Positions 1-8,626 of a stretch of DNA of 64,000 nucleotides are shown one piece after another. The translations under genes were made by a program, and so were the position numbers. The notes beneath the pieces were generated by a model. That model did no database searches. It was given only the letters and a program-made list of their open reading frames with translations, and had not been told where the DNA came from. The DNA is from Flavobacteriales bacterium UBA6057 (GTDB taxonomy: Bacteria > Bacteroidota > Bacteroidia > Flavobacteriales_G > Salibacteraceae), in contig DIYJ01000018.1 in NCBI GenBank assembly GCA_002428995.1, forward strand, positions 310,001-374,000, given 5' to 3'. Every line of letters begins with the position of its first letter. Position 1 is the stretch's first letter.

Positions 1-234
1 ACTGCTGAAGCTGCAATTTCTGTTTATCCTAACCCAGCTACTGATGTTGTGAACATCGCTGGTGTGAACGGAATCGCAAACGTTAAGATTTACGACATGA
101 GAGGTCGTCTGGTAATGAACAAGGCGATTGAGTCAAACGTGATCAGCGTAGCAGATCTACAGACAGGTATTTATCAAATGAGTATCGAGTCTGCAGGAGT
201 GAACGTGATCCGAAGAATTACCGTTTCCAGGTAA
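1..234 (+). CDS. C-terminal fragment of a T9SS-secreted protein (type A sorting domain)
   Basis: The window opens inside this gene; only the last 77 codons are present, in frame 1 with TAA at 232-234. The residues form a typical type A T9SS C-terminal domain: the start motif VYPNPATDVVNI, then KIYDMRGRLV, then LQTGIYQMSIE, ending in a short basic tail (RRITVSR). In this family the domain directs the protein through the type IX system across the outer membrane and is removed or exchanged for a surface anchor. The cargo domain lies upstream of the window, so the function of the mature protein cannot be stated. A strong hairpin with a T-run follows the stop codon. Confidence 0.9.
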   Translation, partial: TAEAAISVYPNPATDVVNIAGVNGIANVKIYDMRGRLVMNKAIESNVISVADLQTGIYQMSIESAGVNVIRRITVSR

Positions 235-254
235 TAGACTTCCTTTGAAATAAG

Positions 255-288
255 AAAGGGTGCCAGCTTTGCTGAGCACCCTTTTTTT
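255..288. terminator. Bidirectional rho-independent terminator between convergent genes
   Basis: AAAGGGTGC at 255-263 pairs with GCACCCTTT at 276-284. Inside it CAGC (264-267) pairs with GCTG (271-274), and a T-run follows to 288. The A-run on the left supplies the T-run for the opposite strand, so the element can end both the T9SS cargo gene and the convergent hutI gene. Confidence 0.85.
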
Positions 289-303
289 ATGTCCTATTTG
301 TGA

Positions 304-1542
304 CTAGGCTTTCTGACCGTTGATGTAAACCTGCTCTATGTTGTTGCTTCCAAAGTGATAAGGCAGAAAGTCAATACCCGATACAGGTTTGGTTAAGATG
401 AGGTTTGCTCGTTTTCCTTTTGTAATTGATCCCACTTCATCAGAGAGTTCGAGCGCTGCAGCAGCATTCAGTGTGGCTGCATTGATGGCTTCTTCCGGTG
501 TCATTTTCATGCGAATGCAGGCCAGTGAAACGATGAAATTCATGTTTCCGGTTGGAGTGGAGCCTGGATTGTAATCCGTGGCGAGCGTGAGTGGCAGCCC
601 TGCATCCATGATCTGGCGTGCAGGTGTGTAGGGTATACCCAAAAAGAAAGAGCAAGAGGGCAATGCCACAGGCATCACGTCCGATTCCTTCAATGCTTCA
701 AGGTCTTCTTCTGTCAACACTTCGAGGTGGTCAATACTCAATGCAGATTGCTCTACACACATTTTCACACCTCCGATGGCGTTGAATTGGTTGATGTGAA
801 TTTTTCCTTTCAGCCCAAAACGAGTCGCGGCCTCCAATAGTCTTTGCGTTTGCTCTACACTGAAATAACCCTTTTCACAGAAGGCATCCACATATTCTGC
901 CAGGTCTTCTTCAACAACCTTTGGAAGCATTTCATTGATCACCTGGTCAACGTAGGTGTCAGGACTGTCCTTGAGTTCAGCGGGAATGGCATGCGCACCC
1001 AGGAATGTGGCTTTAATGGGAATAGGAGCATGTTCTTTCATGCGCTTGATGACCCGTAGCATCTTCAGTTCTGAATCTGTGGTCAGACCATAACCGCTCT
1101 TGATTTCAATGGCTCCCGTTCCTTGCGAAATCACCTCCTGAAGTCGTTCCATCGCCTGATCGAAGAGCTCATCTTCTGAGGCTTCCTGCATTCTGCGAGC
1201 GCTGTTGAGAATACCGCCACCTCGCGCTGCTACTTCTTCGTAAGAAAGTCCCTTCAGGCGATCCACAAATTCAGTCTCTCTCCAACCAGCAAACACAATG
1301 TGGGTGTGACTATCGATCCAGCAGGGTAGAAGAAGGCGTCCTGTGCAGTCAATGCGATCGTGGTTGGTGAACCTACTCTCATCCAACGTGTTCATACTAC
1401 CGAAGTCTGTGATCTTACCATCTTCTGTGGATAGCCATGCGTTGGACATTGAAGGCAATTCGGCCATAGACTGACCCTTCACAATTTTTACACTCGATTC
1501 GCGTATTTGAACCAGATTCTTAATATTCACAAATAATTTCAT
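304..1542 (-). CDS. hutI: Imidazolonepropionase
   Basis: This is the histidine-degradation enzyme that hydrolyses 4-imidazolone-5-propionate to N-formimino-L-glutamate in the cytosol. It is a metal-dependent amidohydrolase. Visible family motifs are the zinc-binding HTHIVFAG near residue 80, the ARGGGI segment, KSGYGL, HINQF, IDHLE, and ATDYNPGS near the C-terminus. The length of about 412 residues is normal for the family. I chose the ATG at 1542; a GTG two codons upstream (1548) is possible. No other hut genes are in the window, so the pathway must be completed elsewhere. The start lies only 11 bp from the start of the divergent outer-membrane protein gene, so each gene's promoter must fall in that tiny gap or inside the neighbouring coding sequence. 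Confidence 0.93.
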   Translation of the reverse strand: MKLFVNIKNLVQIRESSVKIVKGQSMAELPSMSNAWLSTEDGKITDFGSMNTLDESRFTNHDRIDCTGRLLLPCWIDSHTHIVFAGWRETEFVDRLKGLSYEEVAARGGGILNSARRMQEASEDELFDQAMERLQEVISQGTGAIEIKSGYGLTTDSELKMLRVIKRMKEHAPIPIKATFLGAHAIPAELKDSPDTYVDQVINEMLPKVVEEDLAEYVDAFCEKGYFSVEQTQRLLEAATRFGLKGKIHINQFNAIGGVKMCVEQSALSIDHLEVLTEEDLEALKESDVMPVALPSCSFFLGIPYTPARQIMDAGLPLTLATDYNPGSTPTGNMNFIVSLACIRMKMTPEEAINAATLNAAAALELSDEVGSITKGKRANLILTKPVSGIDFLPYHFGSNNIEQVYINGQKA

Positions 1543-1553
1543 ACCCACCGTTT

Positions 1554-2288
1554 ATGAAAAGCAAGTATAGGAGCCTGTTAGCCTGCATCCTAATGATCGG
1601 GGCTACAATTCAAATGTCTTTTGCGCAGTCTGTTGATACGGCAGAAGCATCCGTTTCTCCCAAGGTTCAGCTTGGTGCTTCGATCAACCCTTTTCTTGTG
1701 GTGGTGGCAGGAGGGTCTTTCGAAACAGCCCCTGAGTTTTCGCTGCAAGCGAAGATCATTGGCGAAAAGTTGAATAAAAGGGTTGCGCTTGAATACAGAC
1801 CTCCTACCAACAATTTCCCTTGGGTTAGCAGCAGGTTTCTTGCTCAAACCGATAGCACGGTAACGACACTTTCTGAGGATTTTCGCCAGCAGTCGGTACG
1901 ACTAGCTCTTGGAGCGGAGCGCAAGTTGAACGAAGGCAGAATTCAGGCCTACATTGGTGCTGACGCCTTTGTATCTGTCAACTTCCTCGAATTCTCAGCC
2001 TGGACCAATACTTCGATGGGAGATTCTAACATTACCGAATTTCCAAATGTGGGTGTGAGCACTACAGATATTGTAATGGGAGCTGGAGGCCGTTTATTCT
2101 TTGGTGTTCAGGGCAACATCAGTGATCGCTTTTCTATTTCCACTGAGGTCGCACCGACACTTGCTTACACAAGCACTTACAACTATACAGCGGATGATAA
2201 TCTGAACATCACAAAGAGTCGTTCAGACTTGTTGGACTTTACTAACCTTCCGCTGGTGAATGTCCGTGTTCATTACAGCTTCTTCTAA
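1554..2288 (+). CDS. Outer-membrane beta-barrel protein of unknown function
   Basis: The protein has 244 residues and a Sec signal peptide (residues 1-24, with cleavage after SFAQ likely). It then shows alternating hydrophobic strands ending in VRVHYSFF, whose terminal aromatic residue is usual for BAM-inserted barrels. It resembles the porin-like barrels common in Bacteroidota, but no specific family was recognised. The start at 1554 is fixed by the signal peptide; the next ATG would remove its basic N-region. The gene is 3 bp upstream of aroC, so the two are probably co-transcribed. It diverges from hutI with 11 bp between start codons. Function unknown. Confidence 0.75.
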   Translation: MKSKYRSLLACILMIGATIQMSFAQSVDTAEASVSPKVQLGASINPFLVVVAGGSFETAPEFSLQAKIIGEKLNKRVALEYRPPTNNFPWVSSRFLAQTDSTVTTLSEDFRQQSVRLALGAERKLNEGRIQAYIGADAFVSVNFLEFSAWTNTSMGDSNITEFPNVGVSTTDIVMGAGGRLFFGVQGNISDRFSISTEVAPTLAYTSTYNYTADDNLNITKSRSDLLDFTNLPLVNVRVHYSFF

Positions 2289-2291
2289 TAC

Positions 2292-3359
2292 ATGCCAGGA
2301 AACTCCTTCGGCCAGGTATTCAGGCTAACCACTTTTGGAGAATCGCATGGTGCTGCCATCGGGGGAGTGCTGGACGGATGCGTTCCAGGGCTTGAATTGG
2401 ATCAGGAGCGTATTCAGGGGGAATTAGACAGAAGGCGTCCGGGTCAATCGCGCATTACTACGCAGCGAAAGGAATCTGATACTGTATCCATTTTATCGGG
2501 AGTATACGAGGGAAAAACACTCGGAACTCCCATCGGCTTTACCATTCAGAATGGAGACAGCCGTTCCAAAGACTACGATCATCTCAAGGATGTTTTTCGT
2601 CCATCACATGCGGACTTCACCAGTCAGGCAAAATATGGGATCCGCGATCATCGTGGAGGTGGAAGGTCTTCGGCCCGGGAAACTGCCTGCCGAGTAGTGG
2701 GAGGTGCCATAGCTCGCCAATTACTGGAGCGGGATGGCATTGAATGCTTCGCCTACGTTTCGCAAGTTGCCTCAGTTTTTCTTGATAAGCATGCAGAGGA
2801 AATAGATCCTAAGCTGATCGAAACGAACCTTGTTCGTTGTCCGGATCCGGAGACAGCTGCTGAAATGGAATCCCTCATCGATGGTATAAGGAAAGAAGGA
2901 GATACCGTTGGTGGTATGGTCACCTGTGTGGTGAAAAACGTTCCGGCAGGCTTGGGAGATCCTGTTTTTGATAAGTTGCACGCTGATCTTGCAAAGGCCA
3001 TGTTTTCCATCAATGCGGTAAAGGGTATGGAATTGGGAAGTGGATTTGCAGCTACGGAGATGAGAGGCAGTGAGCACAACGATACGGCCGATGAAAACGG
3101 TCAGCTACGTTCAAATTATTCCGGTGGTATCCAAGGTGGAATTTCCAATGGAGAAACCATCTATTTCAACGTGGCCTTTAAACCCGTAGCTACCATCATG
3201 CGAGATCAGGACGGTCTTGATTCCACCGGTCAGCAAGTCAAGGTAAAGGGAAAAGGACGCCATGACCCTTGCGTGGTTCCCAGGGCCGTACCTATTGTGG
3301 AGGCCATGACCTTAATGACCCTCGCGGATCACTTTTTAAGACAAAAGATCAACCTGTAA
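2292..3359 (+). CDS. aroC: Chorismate synthase
   Basis: This enzyme catalyses the last step of the shikimate pathway, 5-enolpyruvylshikimate-3-phosphate to chorismate, with reduced FMN as cofactor. Family signatures include GESHGAAIGGVLDG at residues 11-24, RRPGQS, the RPSHAD segment, DHRGGGRSSARET, and SGGIQGGISNG. The length of 355 residues is standard and the protein is intact. It sits 3 bp after a beta-barrel gene and 25 bp before a PorE-like gene, so a three-gene transcript is plausible although the functions are unrelated. Confidence 0.97.
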   Translation: MPGNSFGQVFRLTTFGESHGAAIGGVLDGCVPGLELDQERIQGELDRRRPGQSRITTQRKESDTVSILSGVYEGKTLGTPIGFTIQNGDSRSKDYDHLKDVFRPSHADFTSQAKYGIRDHRGGGRSSARETACRVVGGAIARQLLERDGIECFAYVSQVASVFLDKHAEEIDPKLIETNLVRCPDPETAAEMESLIDGIRKEGDTVGGMVTCVVKNVPAGLGDPVFDKLHADLAKAMFSINAVKGMELGSGFAATEMRGSEHNDTADENGQLRSNYSGGIQGGISNGETIYFNVAFKPVATIMRDQDGLDSTGQQVKVKGKGRHDPCVVPRAVPIVEAMTLMTLADHFLRQKINL

Positions 3360-3384
3360 AAATGCCTCGTATTTTCGGGCAGTG

Positions 3385-5484
3385 ATGATCCGGCAATTCT
3401 TATTTATCTTCCTTTTAGCGCTTTCAGGTTCGCTTGTTTTTGGGCAGAAAGTCTCTACCTCAAGCTTTAAAATTGAACCGACCGAATCTTGCGCAGGATC
3501 GGAGGATAAGAAGGCCTCCAAGTACCTGGAAGAAGGTAAGAATCGCAAGAACTCCAAGGAAGAGCGCACGGAGGCTTTGAGAAAAGCCATTGAAGCAGAT
3601 GAGAACTGTGCACAAGCTCATTACTTACTCGGTTTAGAAACACTGAGAAGTGCCATCTCCAGAGGCGGCTCCTTCAGCGGAGCTCGCAAGAGGTTGGAGA
3701 AAACGGTGGAGATCTGCCCTGAATTTCATCATGAGCCCTATTTCTACCTCGGGGCCATTGCGCTGGGGGCGATGGACTACCAGAAGGCCGTTGATTACTA
3801 CGACAAGTACTACGAGTTGAGTGCTGCCAGCGATGATGCTCTGAACGATGAGCGTGAAGACATGATCAGGTTGGATTATGAGTTTGCCAAGTTCTTTGCC
3901 GATGCCTATGCCAATCCGGTTCCCTTCGATCCGGTGAAAGTTGCGAATGTGTGCACAAGCGATGATGAGTTTCTTCCGTTCATAAGCCCGGATAATGAGA
4001 GCATGTTGCTTACAAGACGCTATTCTAAGGAAACACACGTAAGAGCATCGGTCATCAGTGAGAAAAAGCAATACACGGAAAAGTTCGTAAAGGCCAAGCG
4101 CGTAAATGGTGCGTTCGAAGAAGGAGATCCGTTGCCACCTCCTTTCAACGAAAACAAGTCATATCACTACGGAGGAGCGACCATCACCATTGACAACAAA
4201 CATCTTTACCTCACTATTTGTGTGCCCGCCAGCATGGGCAAGATGAACTGTGACATTTTCACGGCTGACCTGCTTTACGGAGCTCACCCCAAGACCGGCC
4301 TGATGGGATATCACTGGTCTGAGTTGAGAAACATGGGCGACAATATCAATACACCAGATGGTTGGGAGGCCCAGCCCAGTATCTCAGCAGATGGCAAAAC
4401 ACTTTACTTCACCAGCTTCAGGGAAGGTAGCCAGGGCATGGATATCTACTATTCTGAAAAAGGGGAGGACGGCACTTGGGGAGCAGCACAGAACCTTGGA
4501 GCACCGATCAATACGGAGTACAACGATAAGACTCCGTTTATGCACAGCGATTCACGCACGCTCTATTTTGCCTCAGATGGTCACTTGGGCTTTGGAGGAT
4601 TGGATGTCTTTTTCGCTAAGCAATCCGATGACGGAACATGGTCTAAACCAAAAAATTTGGGACATCCTATCAACACGGCAGAAGATGAACAGGCCTTTGC
4701 AGTAAGCACCGATGGTAAGCGTGTTTACTACTCCGGGAAAGACCCTAAGAATCCGCAGAGTATTGAAGTGTTCAGCTTTGAGTTGCACAAGGAAGCGCGG
4801 CCAGATAAAGTGGTTTTTGTGAAGGGAGAACTCAAAAAGGAATCTGGTGATCCCGTGCAAAATGCCGTAGTCGAGCTAAAGAGCATGCAATCGAAGAATG
4901 TGACTCGAGTAGACGTAGATCCGGATGATGGGCGCTATGCAGCGGTGGTGGCTGTGAAGGAGGATGAAAACGTAGTGATGAATGTAAAGGCCGAGAATAT
5001 GGCTTTTCAGTCGAAGTTGATTGAGGTGGTGGACGAAGAGGAAGAAGCCAAGAAAAAACGCACACGCACCGGCTCGGAATCGGAAGCAGAGGTGCAAACC
5101 TTCCAGGATGTTTCTATGGAAGTAGCAGAGGTGAAAGAGGGCGGTGTGTACCGAATCAACGACATTTATTATTCCACCAATTCCGCGAATATTTCCGAGA
5201 AATCAAAAGCTATCCTGGATGAGTTTGCGCTCTACCTGATTGAGAATCCAGGCATTAAGATTGCCATTCACGGTCATACCGACAACGTAGGAAAGGCAGA
5301 AGCCAACCTGGTGTTATCCACCGATCGCGCATTTTCGGTCAAGCAATACCTGGAGTCCAGAGACATCAGCGGTGAGCGAATTGAATACAAAGGATTTGGA
5401 GAAACCGTTCCCTACACGACCAACGATACAGATGAAGGCCGCGCGATGAACAGGCGCACAGAGTTTCTGATTATCGGGACTTGA
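3385..5484 (+). CDS. TPR / PD40 beta-propeller / CRD / OmpA-C protein, PorE-like
   Basis: The protein is 699 residues long with a signal peptide (cleavage near LVFGQ, no lipobox). In order it shows TPR-like helices (about 45-150), WD40-like PD40 blades (about 190-460, for example ISADGKTLYFTS), a carboxypeptidase-regulatory-like fold (about 478-560), and an OmpA C-terminal peptidoglycan-binding domain (about 590-699, with HGHTDNVG and NRRTEFLI). This order matches PorE, a T9SS envelope component that contacts peptidoglycan, but Bacteroidota usually carry several proteins of this architecture. Membership in T9SS is therefore an inference from domain order, not proven. The ATG at 3385 is preferred over the GTG one codon upstream. 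The acidic-basic stretch at about residues 550-575 is a likely flexible linker. Confidence 0.85.
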   Translation: MIRQFLFIFLLALSGSLVFGQKVSTSSFKIEPTESCAGSEDKKASKYLEEGKNRKNSKEERTEALRKAIEADENCAQAHYLLGLETLRSAISRGGSFSGARKRLEKTVEICPEFHHEPYFYLGAIALGAMDYQKAVDYYDKYYELSAASDDALNDEREDMIRLDYEFAKFFADAYANPVPFDPVKVANVCTSDDEFLPFISPDNESMLLTRRYSKETHVRASVISEKKQYTEKFVKAKRVNGAFEEGDPLPPPFNENKSYHYGGATITIDNKHLYLTICVPASMGKMNCDIFTADLLYGAHPKTGLMGYHWSELRNMGDNINTPDGWEAQPSISADGKTLYFTSFREGSQGMDIYYSEKGEDGTWGAAQNLGAPINTEYNDKTPFMHSDSRTLYFASDGHLGFGGLDVFFAKQSDDGTWSKPKNLGHPINTAEDEQAFAVSTDGKRVYYSGKDPKNPQSIEVFSFELHKEARPDKVVFVKGELKKESGDPVQNAVVELKSMQSKNVTRVDVDPDDGRYAAVVAVKEDENVVMNVKAENMAFQSKLIEVVDEEEEAKKKRTRTGSESEAEVQTFQDVSMEVAEVKEGGVYRINDIYYSTNSANISEKSKAILDEFALYLIENPGIKIAIHGHTDNVGKAEANLVLSTDRAFSVKQYLESRDISGERIEYKGFGETVPYTTNDTDEGRAMNRRTEFLIIGT

Positions 5485-5563
5485 GTTTTTTGGGCTATCA
5501 TCATCTCCGTTAAAGCTATGATGATTGCAAAGCCATCAGTCCTTAGGGCTTTACTCGCTCATC

Positions 5564-8419
5564 TCACCAAGTATACTGGGCTGTGGCATGCGTAAAGAGC
5601 TCATTCGCCCGAGTCATCGTTGTGTAGCCCTGATAGCGATTCAAACCGCTGCGGATCATGAACGAAATCTTTTTCAGCGCTCGGAATTCTGCCTGTACGT
5701 AGCCTCCGCTTCGAATGGATCGATTGGTGTTAAAAGCCAGGTTGGTGCCGATAGTGGCTCTCACTTTTCGCTGGATCATGAAGGACGTGTAAGCTTCCCC
5801 ATTTCCTGAGGGTTGAATGATGGGGCCTGAAGTCGGTTGCACGTAGGTCGCCATCAATCCCGCTTGTGTTCCGCTGGGGAAGGTGACTTGTTCGGTGAGC
5901 GTGCTGGCATGGAAATTCACCGGTTCAGCCTGAAAGTTGTCACCTTCTACGCGCGTTCCCGAGTACGTGTGATTCAGGTTGCTGGCAATGGTCGTTTGCC
6001 GCCAGCGCGTGATATAGCTGAGCGTGGAGCTCAACAGGTGCATGTTTCGAACATTGTTATGCACTGGAGAAGTATAGTGCATGGTTACCGGAGTGTACAG
6101 GACATTGATATTGGGAAATTTTGCCAGTTGCGTAGAAGCTCCAAACCTCAGCGTTTGAATTTTCATGGTGGCAAAGCGAGTGCCCGAGAGGTTGTCTTCT
6201 TGTCGCTCGATGCCAGCCAGTAGGCTGAGCCGATCGGCAAATACTCCCTTGCTTCCCTCAAGTTGCCAGCCGTGCAAGTCGGTCCTTAGAAAGGGAGCTG
6301 CAAGGCTGTGGTAGCCATTGCCCAGTCGATAGTAGCGCGTTTTGAGGTTGAGCGAAAGATCGGTGGGTTGGAATTCAAGCTGTGTTTGCATGGCCGACCG
6401 ATCCAAGTCCAGGCTACGCAGGTTTCGCTGGAAGCTCGAAGGTGTTTCTGTTTCGACATCTCTGAAGGAGGCACTACTTTGATTGGCCTCGATGCCCAAC
6501 ATCAGGTTGTGGCCAAGGTCCTTGGCGATGTCAATGCCTAGCATATGATTCCGATCTGGTCTGGAGAAGTAGGTCGGCTCAGGATTATCCGAACGGGCGC
6601 TCATCATCCTGAGGTGAACGTGTTCCTCAGAAACTTCGCCCCATCCCAACTGCGCAGCTGTCATCCGATCGGAGAAAGCGTTTTCTTGCTGATTGGCCAT
6701 GCGATAGGGATTGAGCAGCCTGCCGTGTGTGGCATGCAGGTAAAACGCTCCTGGTGTTACTTCAATGTCTGCACCCTGAACCGTGGTGCCCATGATCGTA
6801 AGATCTGAGTAATAGGGATTTACGTTTCCTACTCCCATCGACTCCAGATCGAGCAGCGGTTTCAGGAAGCCGTGATTGCCCGTTTTGTGAAAGTTCTTTT
6901 TGAGGAATTCGGTATCGCTTAAATCGCTGGCGCTGTAGTTCGTACGTTCGATGCCCTGGGCATTCAGTTGGTCATACTTCTTCTGAGCCTGCTTCAGTTG
7001 TTCGATGCGCTGTTCTGTCTGTTCCGTTTGACCTTGGAGCTGGGTGAGTTGCTGACGCTTGGCTCGCAGCTCTGCAAGACGAGCAGTATCCGCTTCCATG
7101 TTGCTGGAATCTCCATGCGCTAGCTTCCATTGAAGTTCACCGATTTGTCGATCCAGCAGGCTTGTGTCTGCGGGATTTCCTTGTTGCTTCAGTTGTTCCA
7201 GTTGCAGCTCTGCATTAGGAAGCTGTGCGGGTGAGAAATCGTTGGGAAGCCCAGGTGTCCCCCGGTGTTGGTTGTTGTCAGACTGCAACCGGTTTTGCAG
7301 GTCGCTGCCAATGTTGTTGCGAAAGGTTTGCTGATCGAAGCGCAGGGTAGCACTGTTCATCCGCTGGTTTCCACTTTCGGTAGTCACAAAAGCATCGAGC
7401 ACCAGCGGAACACCGTAGGCTTGAAAGCCGGGTTGGAAATACCAGCGAGCGTAGCTCGGAGGTTGCTGGTTGAAGGTGAACTGCTGATTGGACACATAAC
7501 CTTCCAACATGGCAAAGCCCGTAAATCGGGCATTGGGTTTGAGCGGATCTGGCCAGAAGCTGAGACTGTCTTTCGATGGTTTCCGCTTTTTGGGGCCTTC
7601 CGTTTCAGCAGAGTCAAGGGGGAGGAAGGTGTCTTCCTGAAGCGGAGATTCTGCTACTAGCTGGCCGTTTCTCAATACCTGTACCTGCCATTGGTAGACT
7701 TGGCCGCTGTCGAAGTTCGGAGTATGCGAGAGAGGGGAGAAGGTGGTGTCTCTCAGGAGGAGCGTGTTGCTCTGTTGTCCGCTCGCGGGCGCACTTTGAC
7801 TCGTCCCGGATTTCCGGGACGGCTCAGCACGACCACTCACTGACGGGGGGCGTTTTAGGAGACGTTTGAGTCGGCCTTTTTCAGTTGGATTAGATGAGCT
7901 TCTTGCCTCTGACCAGCTTAATTGATAATGGATGGAGTCACCTGGATGGTTAGTGCGGTAGGGATTCCATGACCAGCTACTCTCCGAACTATCCAGTACA
8001 ACCTTGAGCTTCATGCGCTCAAAAATCACCTTGCGCTCCACAGACCCAACGGCCTTTGCACCAGAGAAGGCTCTTATATGGTAGAGCAGCTCCATGCCTG
8101 GACTGGCAGCTGAATCGCTTTGGCCCGCAAACAACCCTGAGAGAGTGTGTAAGCCGCGGCCAAGTTTCACCGAGTCTGAATGGTTTGTTGCTATCACATT
8201 TCCATTGCTGTCGCTGACTTGTAGTTCAAAGGCTGCGGTTTGCCCTGCCTTTGAGCTGTAAGCCATCAGGATGGCGCGTTCAGCGGGGTGGGGCAGGGAG
8301 TCGTTGAAGCTTAGTTTTAGGTTGATTTGGGCTTTGGCTACATTGATTCCCAAGCATACACACCCTACCAGTACCATAAAAGCAAATTGTAGGAGGCGTA
8401 TGAGAGGGATGGTTCGCAT
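5564..8419 (-). CDS. Secreted Ig-like / coiled-coil / outer-membrane barrel protein of giant locus B
   Basis: The protein has 951 residues. A signal peptide (about 1-31) is followed by an Ig-like domain (about 32-130), then a second Ig-like region around a Ser/Pro-rich insertion (about 140-260). Next come strands typical of a barrel (about 285-385), a Gln/Leu-rich coiled coil (about 400-490), and a long series of amphipathic strands (about 520-951) ending in a terminal Trp. The first Ig-like region resembles the N-terminal part of the TANFOR-like protein at the head of this locus. The gene lies 207 bp after the 3825-aa RHS gene on the same strand, with a strong hairpin in the gap. I infer an outer-membrane anchor or channel for the giant proteins, but no family with known function was recognised. 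Confidence 0.7.
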   Translation of the reverse strand: MRTIPLIRLLQFAFMVLVGCVCLGINVAKAQINLKLSFNDSLPHPAERAILMAYSSKAGQTAAFELQVSDSNGNVIATNHSDSVKLGRGLHTLSGLFAGQSDSAASPGMELLYHIRAFSGAKAVGSVERKVIFERMKLKVVLDSSESSWSWNPYRTNHPGDSIHYQLSWSEARSSSNPTEKGRLKRLLKRPPSVSGRAEPSRKSGTSQSAPASGQQSNTLLLRDTTFSPLSHTPNFDSGQVYQWQVQVLRNGQLVAESPLQEDTFLPLDSAETEGPKKRKPSKDSLSFWPDPLKPNARFTGFAMLEGYVSNQQFTFNQQPPSYARWYFQPGFQAYGVPLVLDAFVTTESGNQRMNSATLRFDQQTFRNNIGSDLQNRLQSDNNQHRGTPGLPNDFSPAQLPNAELQLEQLKQQGNPADTSLLDRQIGELQWKLAHGDSSNMEADTARLAELRAKRQQLTQLQGQTEQTEQRIEQLKQAQKKYDQLNAQGIERTNYSASDLSDTEFLKKNFHKTGNHGFLKPLLDLESMGVGNVNPYYSDLTIMGTTVQGADIEVTPGAFYLHATHGRLLNPYRMANQQENAFSDRMTAAQLGWGEVSEEHVHLRMMSARSDNPEPTYFSRPDRNHMLGIDIAKDLGHNLMLGIEANQSSASFRDVETETPSSFQRNLRSLDLDRSAMQTQLEFQPTDLSLNLKTRYYRLGNGYHSLAAPFLRTDLHGWQLEGSKGVFADRLSLLAGIERQEDNLSGTRFATMKIQTLRFGASTQLAKFPNINVLYTPVTMHYTSPVHNNVRNMHLLSSTLSYITRWRQTTIASNLNHTYSGTRVEGDNFQAEPVNFHASTLTEQVTFPSGTQAGLMATYVQPTSGPIIQPSGNGEAYTSFMIQRKVRATIGTNLAFNTNRSIRSGGYVQAEFRALKKISFMIRSGLNRYQGYTTMTRANELFTHATAQYTW

Positions 8420-8485
8420 TCATTTGGTTTTGCTCGGGCTGTGATGCATAAGCGTTACATAGTCTCCAAGGCTGTTTGATGACTT

Positions 8486-8519
8486 CAGCTACCACGCGAA
8501 TACTTTCGCGTGGTAGCTG
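8486..8519 (-). other. Perfect 15-bp hairpin between the RHS giant and the barrel gene
   Basis: Arms at 8486-8500 and 8505-8519 are perfectly complementary around a 4-nt loop (core CTACCACGCGAA). There is no T-run on either side, so it is not a standard intrinsic terminator. It lies in the 207-bp gap and could be an RNA-stability, processing or attenuation element. A related but imperfect GC-rich inverted sequence lies near 8594-8616, closer to the end of the RHS gene. Confidence 0.6.
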
Positions 8520-8626
8520 GGGAACGATCGCATTATTAACTAGATCTATTTCAAGGTTTTTTAATTACAGCTACTGTGTACTGTATGACTCTCACGCACT
8601 GTAAGTGCGCGCGTGGTGGGGAAGAG

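Noticed and set aside
5497..5552. Weak hairpins (ATCATCAT/ATGATGAT and AAAGCC/GGCTTT) between convergent genes as terminators
   Set aside because: The stems are short or AT-rich and no T-run follows, so a terminator call is not supported.
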